From a virus, in IMG/VR virus record IMGVR_UViG_3300042922_000364, positions 1 through 33,521 of that record: a stretch of 33,521 nt of DNA; one strand, 5' to 3'. Below the pieces are notes generated by a model, which worked only from the letters and a program-made list of their open reading frames with translations, had not been told where the DNA came from and ran no database searches. The number at the start of each line of letters is the position of its first letter. Position 1 is the first letter of the stretch. The position numbers and the translations under genes were made by a program. Of the stretch, positions 29,534-33,521 are shown in pieces.

Positions 29534-30106
29534 ATGTTTGATAACTTCGGAGACTATATGTTTTCGCTGCTGTTTACCCCTCTAAAAAAAGTAAAGAAAG
29601 CAGTAAATCAGTTCTATATTTTTTTCAAAGTAGTCGGTAAGCTTTTCGACAAAACCAAGGAAGACATTTTCAAAGTTCGGGAAGAATCCATGATTATCAC
29701 CGCGAGCGAACCTATACTGAACGTCCACGGAAAAGACAGAGGTATGACCCGTCTGAAAGGGGAAAGCATTGAGGGATACCGAACACGCCTCTCTATGAAG
29801 GGAATCATTGCAGAAAAAGCGGGGTCGTTGCCGGGTGTTATTTTGGCGGTCAAGGCGCTTGGTTATCAAAACGTGAGGGTTGAACCAATGTACTTGACTG
29901 ACCCCACCCGATGGGCCGAGGCCACGCTTTGGATAAGCGGCGGCGATTTTATCGTGACAGACAGACAAGTCATTTTGAACGAGATCAACAAGGTAAAACC
30001 GGCAACAACAAAGTTCACTTTAGCGCAGGAACAGAACTATGACTGTACGATTTATTGGGGCGGGCCCTTGGAAATCGGCAGAATCAGAGAATTTAGGCAG
30101 GTGTAA
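29534..30106 (+). CDS. Baseplate/tail protein, Mu gp48-like
   Basis: A 190-residue protein after the J-like gene. It reads FDNFGDYMFSLLFTPLKKVK, AVNQFYIFFKVVGKLFDKTK, VHGKDRGMTRLKGESIEGYR, TRLSMKGIIAEKAGSLPGVI and a beta-rich end. Helical start plus beta end and the position fit gp48/gpI-type proteins, which join tail fibres to the baseplate. The family (DUF2313-like) is likely from the context. AAGGTG lies upstream. Confidence 0.8.
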   Translation: MFDNFGDYMFSLLFTPLKKVKKAVNQFYIFFKVVGKLFDKTKEDIFKVREESMIITASEPILNVHGKDRGMTRLKGESIEGYRTRLSMKGIIAEKAGSLPGVILAVKALGYQNVRVEPMYLTDPTRWAEATLWISGGDFIVTDRQVILNEINKVKPATTKFTLAQEQNYDCTIYWGGPLEIGRIREFRQV

Positions 30107-30109
30107 GGA

Positions 30110-30967
30110 ATGGCATTCGGAAGCTTTGTATTAACCAACTTTGGTCAGAGCCAGCTTGTAAAGGCCCATAAGGGTAAGAATATTCACTTTTCCCGAATGG
30201 CTTTGGGAGACGGGGACATCGGGACATCGTCCGTATTTGACGTTGTTCAGCTCAAATCGGAAAAGCTCTCCCTTCTGATTGATGCGATATCTATTACAGC
30301 GCAGGAGGCTCTTGTTACGGTATTGCTGTCTAACGCTCTTGTCGACACCGGATTCAACCTCCGGGAAATGGGTCTGATGGCTGTTGACCCGGATACCAGC
30401 CAAGAAGCCGTATATTGCTACAATCGGGATTCCAGCGCGGGTGAATACATTCCTGATAAAAATTCAAGCACGACGCTGCGTGAATATCTACGGATACATT
30501 GCAATGTGGAAGGCGTTCAAAACATTACCTTCCAGCCAAGTGGGAACCCGCTGTTCGTTACCCCGGAAGACCTTCAAACTTCGGTAAGCAGTCAGATCAA
30601 CGCCCTTAGAGGAGTAGCAAACGGGCTCGCAGAACTTGATGCAAACGGAAAGCTTAAGCAGATGCCGACACCTAATGATGTCGGCGCAGCGTCCAAGTCA
30701 CATTCAGCTCCGGTGACATTAACTGCTGCAGGTTGGACGGGCGCAGCAGCTCCATACAGTCAGATGGTGTCAGTTGTAGGCGTCACCACGACAAGTGTAA
30801 ATGAGATTCTGCCCGGCGCATCCATTACAGCCGACCAGCTTACTGCGCTGCAGGCCGCAAACTTGCAGGACGGCGGACAGGCGGCAGGGAGCATTACACT
30901 GTTGGCCTATAGTGATAAGCCAGCGATTGATTTGCCAATCCGCGTCATTGTCAGGGGGGATATGTAG
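30110..30967 (+). CDS. Tail fibre, N-terminal attachment protein
   Basis: A 285-residue protein. Residues 1-150 match the conserved N-terminus of Firmicutes tail fibres (DUF3751-like): FGSFVLTNFGQSQLVKAHKG, IHFSRMALGDGDIG, NALVDTGFNLREMGLMAVDP. These bind the baseplate. Residues 160-285 (VANGLAELDANGKLKQMPTP onward) are a thin repetitive distal part. The receptor-binding function is probably carried by the next gene. It starts 4 bp after the previous stop. Confidence 0.87.
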   Translation: MAFGSFVLTNFGQSQLVKAHKGKNIHFSRMALGDGDIGTSSVFDVVQLKSEKLSLLIDAISITAQEALVTVLLSNALVDTGFNLREMGLMAVDPDTSQEAVYCYNRDSSAGEYIPDKNSSTTLREYLRIHCNVEGVQNITFQPSGNPLFVTPEDLQTSVSSQINALRGVANGLAELDANGKLKQMPTPNDVGAASKSHSAPVTLTAAGWTGAAAPYSQMVSVVGVTTTSVNEILPGASITADQLTALQAANLQDGGQAAGSITLLAYSDKPAIDLPIRVIVRGDM

Positions 30968-32145
30968 TGCCTAATTCCATAAAAGTTGGTGGAAATGGAA
31001 CAATTAAGTATAATGTCTTTTGCCAGCCTACCGAGCCGTCCACAAAGCATGGAATTTGGCTAAAAACCGCCGCCGTGGAGGCTATCAAAAAGATTGTGTT
31101 TGATACACAGCCTTTTGCAGCAGGAAGTTGGTTGGCAGACCAGGGAATAACGTTGCCTAATAGAAATTTATACTGTCACGCGACTTGCGTAATTGGGCAA
31201 TATATTTACATTTTTTCAGGTTTAGCAGGTAGCAGTAATCCTGCACAGTACAACTATAAATTTGACACTGTTGCAAGAACATTTACTGAACTACCCGGAT
31301 TGCCTGTTTCACTTTCGGATGTTAATATACTTACTCAAATGGACGCATTTGTTGTTAATGGTAAAATTTATCTCTTTGGGTCATATTTGCCTGTTTATAT
31401 GTATGACCCGGTTTTGAATACTTTCATGGCGAAAGCAAGCCGCCCCGGGAGTGCCAATTATAGAGCATGTGCGTTACTTGGCGATAAAGTATATGAGTTT
31501 TTACAGGATAAATCAGTATATATCTATACAATATCTTCCAATACTTGGGCGGGTTCAACAGCTATTACCGTTCCAAATACCGGCGCAAACCATGGTGTAT
31601 CTTTTACGTATAATAATAAAATTTATATTAATGACTTCTATGGTGGTTTGATAATTTACAATCCAGTAGACAAAACATTTACATTGGGGGCATCCAGCCC
31701 AATAAATGCAGGTGATGCCTGTTTTTGGGTGGGAGACGAAGTTTATTTTCTTAATAGTTATGGTAGTCCAACCCACAATATGGCTGCATATAAACCAGGA
31801 ACAAATACATGGAGATTACTTCCTGATCATCCAATACCTCAAGGTGGTATTGTAATAGGTAATGCTGTTGGAAATATGATATATGTGTTCCAATTTTGGT
31901 ATAACTGCAAAATGGCGGTGTATTCATTAACAGCCAAGCAGTACCCAGATACCCCAACCGCAGTTATTCAATATCTGTCCGGCGATGCTTCCCACGTTGC
32001 ATCGTTAATTGCAAGCAAACTATGTGATTATCTTCCATCCTATTTTAAGGATGCAATGCTTTTTAAAGACGGAAATTTGCTGTATCCGGAGCTATGGCTC
32101 GGTAATGGAACAGCATGGACAAAAATAAGGGAGGCTCAATCATGA
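30967..32145 (+). CDS. Kelch-like beta-propeller protein, receptor-binding candidate
   Basis: A 392-residue protein with about five kelch-like repeats, each with a strand ending in a hydrophobic run and a later aromatic pair: CVIGQYIYIFSG, YNYKFDTVARTFTELPGLPV, AFVVNGKIYLFGS, YMYDPVLNTFMA, ALLGDKVYEFLQ, SFTYNNKIYINDFYGGLIIY, YKPGTNTWRLLPDHPI. A short N-terminal segment (residues 1-40) could bind the fibre. It starts with GTG at 30967, overlapping the fibre stop by one base. It is clearly more AT-rich than the head genes, a sign of separate acquisition. Role as host-recognition protein is inferred from position and propeller fold. Confidence 0.75.
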   Translation: MPNSIKVGGNGTIKYNVFCQPTEPSTKHGIWLKTAAVEAIKKIVFDTQPFAAGSWLADQGITLPNRNLYCHATCVIGQYIYIFSGLAGSSNPAQYNYKFDTVARTFTELPGLPVSLSDVNILTQMDAFVVNGKIYLFGSYLPVYMYDPVLNTFMAKASRPGSANYRACALLGDKVYEFLQDKSVYIYTISSNTWAGSTAITVPNTGANHGVSFTYNNKIYINDFYGGLIIYNPVDKTFTLGASSPINAGDACFWVGDEVYFLNSYGSPTHNMAAYKPGTNTWRLLPDHPIPQGGIVIGNAVGNMIYVFQFWYNCKMAVYSLTAKQYPDTPTAVIQYLSGDASHVASLIASKLCDYLPSYFKDAMLFKDGNLLYPELWLGNGTAWTKIREAQS

Positions 32146-32393
32146 TTACAAAAGACAATCTTACCTATACGGCTACGGAAAGTGGCTATACCATCGCTTT
32201 GAACGGTACACCGTGGATTGTACAGGACGGCTATATCCCATACCCGGGTGCAACGATGTCCGAATCTGCGCAAAATCATATCAATCAAATCTTAGCAGAC
32301 CAAGCCAACGTGGAAGCTGCATCGAATCAACCAACTATGGAAGATAGAATTAAAGCGTTGGAGGCTGCGCAATTAGCAGCATTGGGGGTGTGA
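32142..32393 (+). CDS. Small tail-region protein
   Basis: An 83-residue protein starting MITKDNLTYTATESGYTIAL and containing GTPWIVQDGYIPYPGATMSE, then a helix ending LEAAQLAALGV. It overlaps the kelch gene by 4 bp and has GGGAGG upstream. Proteins of this size and wording often lie just before XkdX-like genes in Firmicutes phages and may sit on the fibre, but the function is not known. Confidence 0.65.
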   Translation: MITKDNLTYTATESGYTIALNGTPWIVQDGYIPYPGATMSESAQNHINQILADQANVEAASNQPTMEDRIKALEAAQLAALGV

Positions 32394-32396
32394 TGT

Positions 32397-32546
32397 ATGA
32401 GCGGGTATTTTGACTTTTTCAAGGTGCAGTATCAACTCGGCTTGTCAAAGGACAGGCTAAAAATGGCAGTTAAAAAAGGTTATCTAATTGTAAACGATAC
32501 TGTTGACGAATATCAGCAGATTACGGGTGAAACCTACACAGCATAG
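32397..32546 (+). CDS. XkdX-family protein
   Basis: A 49-residue protein matching the XkdX pattern: FDFFKVQYQLGLSKDRLKMA, VKKGYLIVNDTVDEYQQITG, ETYTA. The end YQQITGE is the family hallmark. XkdX proteins of Bacillus PBSX-like phages lie behind the fibre genes and their role is unknown. GGGGGTG precedes ATG 32397, which is 3 bp after the previous stop. Confidence 0.88.
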   Translation: MSGYFDFFKVQYQLGLSKDRLKMAVKKGYLIVNDTVDEYQQITGETYTA

Positions 32547-32594
32547 TTAGAGCAAAGGATAGTAGTTACTAATTTTAGAAAGAAGAAAATAAAA

Positions 32595-33299
32595 ATGAGA
32601 GATATTAAACAATTGAATCCTGAATTACAGGCAGTTATTCCGGCGTTCCTTGCCGATTGTAAGAGCAAGGGATTGAATGTTGGCATCGGTGAATGCTACC
32701 GTTCTATTGAAGAACAGGAAAATTTGTATGCAATTGGCAGAACAGTTGGAACAAAAGGGGCCGTTGTGACTAATTGCAGAGGGGTGTCATACAGTTCACC
32801 CCATCAGTGGGGCGTGGCCTTTGATTTCTTCCGAAATGTAAGGGGCCGTGAATTTGATGATTCAGACAACTTTTTTGAAAAAGTTGGAGCGATTGGCAAA
32901 GCCCACGGCCTTGAATGGGGCGGTTCATGGACTCAGGGATGGGTAGATAAACCCCATCTGCAGCTTGCTAAGTTCTTCCGTAACGGTACTACGGGATACC
33001 TCAAAGCGACCTATGGAACTCCTGCACGATTTATGGCTACATGGTCGAGTAATGCAGTGGCTTTCCACAGTGACACGACAAATCCTGTTACGGTGAAATC
33101 AGGGCATACATATCAAGCTAAGTTTACATGTGCCAATGCTCCGGTGGTTACAGCGCCCACAAGCGGTGTTGTAGATATTAAGCTGGCATCAGCAAGTAAT
33201 AATGATTACTTTTATAAATTTACAGCAATTGGAAAGCCAAAGTCAGGAACAGGCGTATGCGTTGATGGCAAAAGGATATTTGTAATTAACGTAGGATAA
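32595..33299 (+). CDS. Endolysin, M15-family peptidase with C-terminal cell-wall domain
   Basis: A 234-residue lysin. Residues 1-130 are an M15 (VanY/Ply500-like) zinc peptidase: ECYRS, the SPHQWGVAFDFF box with zinc ligands H70 and D77, and WVDKPHLQL with the third ligand H121 and acidic D118. It would cut the peptide stems of peptidoglycan (L-Ala-D-Glu or D-Ala cross-links). Residues about 140-234 (KATYGTPARFMATWSSNAVA onward) are beta-rich and likely bind the wall. No signal peptide is visible, so export depends on the holin, encoded far away at 10494. The gene is AT-rich and has a weak ribosome site (AGAAAGAAG). Confidence 0.9.
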   Translation: MRDIKQLNPELQAVIPAFLADCKSKGLNVGIGECYRSIEEQENLYAIGRTVGTKGAVVTNCRGVSYSSPHQWGVAFDFFRNVRGREFDDSDNFFEKVGAIGKAHGLEWGGSWTQGWVDKPHLQLAKFFRNGTTGYLKATYGTPARFMATWSSNAVAFHSDTTNPVTVKSGHTYQAKFTCANAPVVTAPTSGVVDIKLASASNNDYFYKFTAIGKPKSGTGVCVDGKRIFVINVG

Positions 33300-33321
33300 A
33301 TGTAGGCAGATGCAGCAAAAA

Positions 33322-33362
33322 AACGCAGCGAAAACAGGTTTAAATCCTGCTCTCACTGCGTT
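33322..33362 (-). terminator. Hairpin at right end, terminator for the minus strand
   Basis: AACGCAG (33322-33328) pairs with CTGCGTT (33356-33362), with an inner CAGG/CCTG hairpin. On the minus strand the stem is followed by a T run, while on the plus strand only TT follows before ATAC. It would mainly block transcription coming into the phage from the right. It does not clearly end the late operon. Confidence 0.65.
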
Positions 33363-33421
33363 ATACTATCCTAAGATTTACTTCTTAAAAACGTTACTTG
33401 TTTTTGCCAAATATATTGAGA

Positions 33422-33450
33422 CGATTTGTCAAAAATCTTGTCGCGCTACA
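33422..33450 (-). repeat. Right prophage end, transposase recognition sequence
   Basis: Read inward from 33450: TGTA, four bases, GACAAGAT, three bases, TGACAAATCG. It matches the left end at 20 of 29 positions in the same register. Host DNA, AT-rich and beginning TTTAATCAATT, follows from 33451. Confidence 0.75.
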
Positions 33451-33521
33451 TTTAATCAATTGCTTAATTATTGGAATTTTATGTACCCGAATAATTATGT
33501 AACTCCTGTAAAATAGAGAAT
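33451..33521. other. Right flanking DNA, AT-rich, no gene seen
   Basis: The 71 bases beyond the right end are AT-rich. They do not continue the tyrosine recombinase interrupted at the left end in any frame, although simple insertion would predict that. A 23-codon open stretch on the minus strand shows no known motif. Confidence 0.6.

Larger units (their letters stand above)
1790..33450. mobile_element. Mu-like transposable prophage, about 31.7 kb
   Basis: The whole interval has Mu gene order: repressor on the minus strand, divergent early operon with DDE transposase and AAA+ partner, Gam, GemA, Mor-type activator, then lysis, terminase, head, contractile tail, baseplate and fibre genes. The borders come from an imperfect inverted repeat: bases 1790-1818 and the complement of 33450-33422 agree at 20 of 29 positions without gaps and both start with TG, as Mu ends do. 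The left border also coincides with the point where integrase homology stops. A 5-bp target duplication is not seen (AAGGT on the left, TTTAA on the right). All core functions look intact, so the phage may be able to transpose. Confidence 0.88.

Overview
The window holds an almost complete Mu-like transposable prophage (about 1790 to 33450) in the chromosome of a Gram-positive, low-to-mid GC bacterium, most likely a clostridial Firmicute. Nearly every gene has a strong AGGAGG-type ribosome site, TTG and GTG starts are common, and the phage carries an LLH-type holin, an M15 peptidase endolysin, an XkdX protein and a DUF6906 protein, all typical of Firmicutes phages. The gene order is that of phage Mu.

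Left flank (1-1789): the C-terminal part of a GH38 alpha-mannosidase; about 550 bp of AT-rich DNA; the 3' half of a tRNA-Met(CAT); two intrinsic terminators; and, on the minus strand, the last 60 codons of a tyrosine recombinase. The recombinase sequence begins exactly at base 1789, where the phage end begins. The Mu-like phage therefore seems to have entered the integrase gene of an older, tRNA-integrated element. The two phage ends match as imperfect inverted repeats (20 of 29 positions, both starting TGTA), but the 5-bp target duplication expected of Mu is absent.

Control and early region (1790-10476): about 700 bp of structured, gene-free DNA at the left end; a minus-strand XRE repressor; a divergent switch with three CGAATATTCG palindromes; then small early genes, a Ner-like HTH protein, the DDE transposase (MuA-like), its AAA+ partner (MuB-like), Gam, GemA, and one Mor/C-family activator. 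The early region ends in a perfect 12-bp-stem terminator.

Late region (10494-33299): holin, DUF2730-like protein, winged-helix protein, small and large terminase, an inserted DNA methyltransferase, portal, F-like head protein, protease with a nested scaffold gene, decoration protein, major capsid, gp36-like connector, virion morphogenesis protein, tail terminator candidate, sheath, tube, a frameshifted tail chaperone pair, an antisense membrane-protein moron, tape measure, baseplate (hub, spike, gp25-like, J-like, gp48-like), fibre, a kelch-like receptor-binding candidate, XkdX and endolysin. It encodes a contractile-tailed (myovirus) particle that should package headful DNA from transposition copies.

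I see no wholly new defence or other system. The most interesting points are the nested insertion with no target duplication, the operator switch, two intrinsic terminators lying in the path of late transcription, the antisense moron, the methyltransferase without a normal start codon, and the structured left-end DNA.
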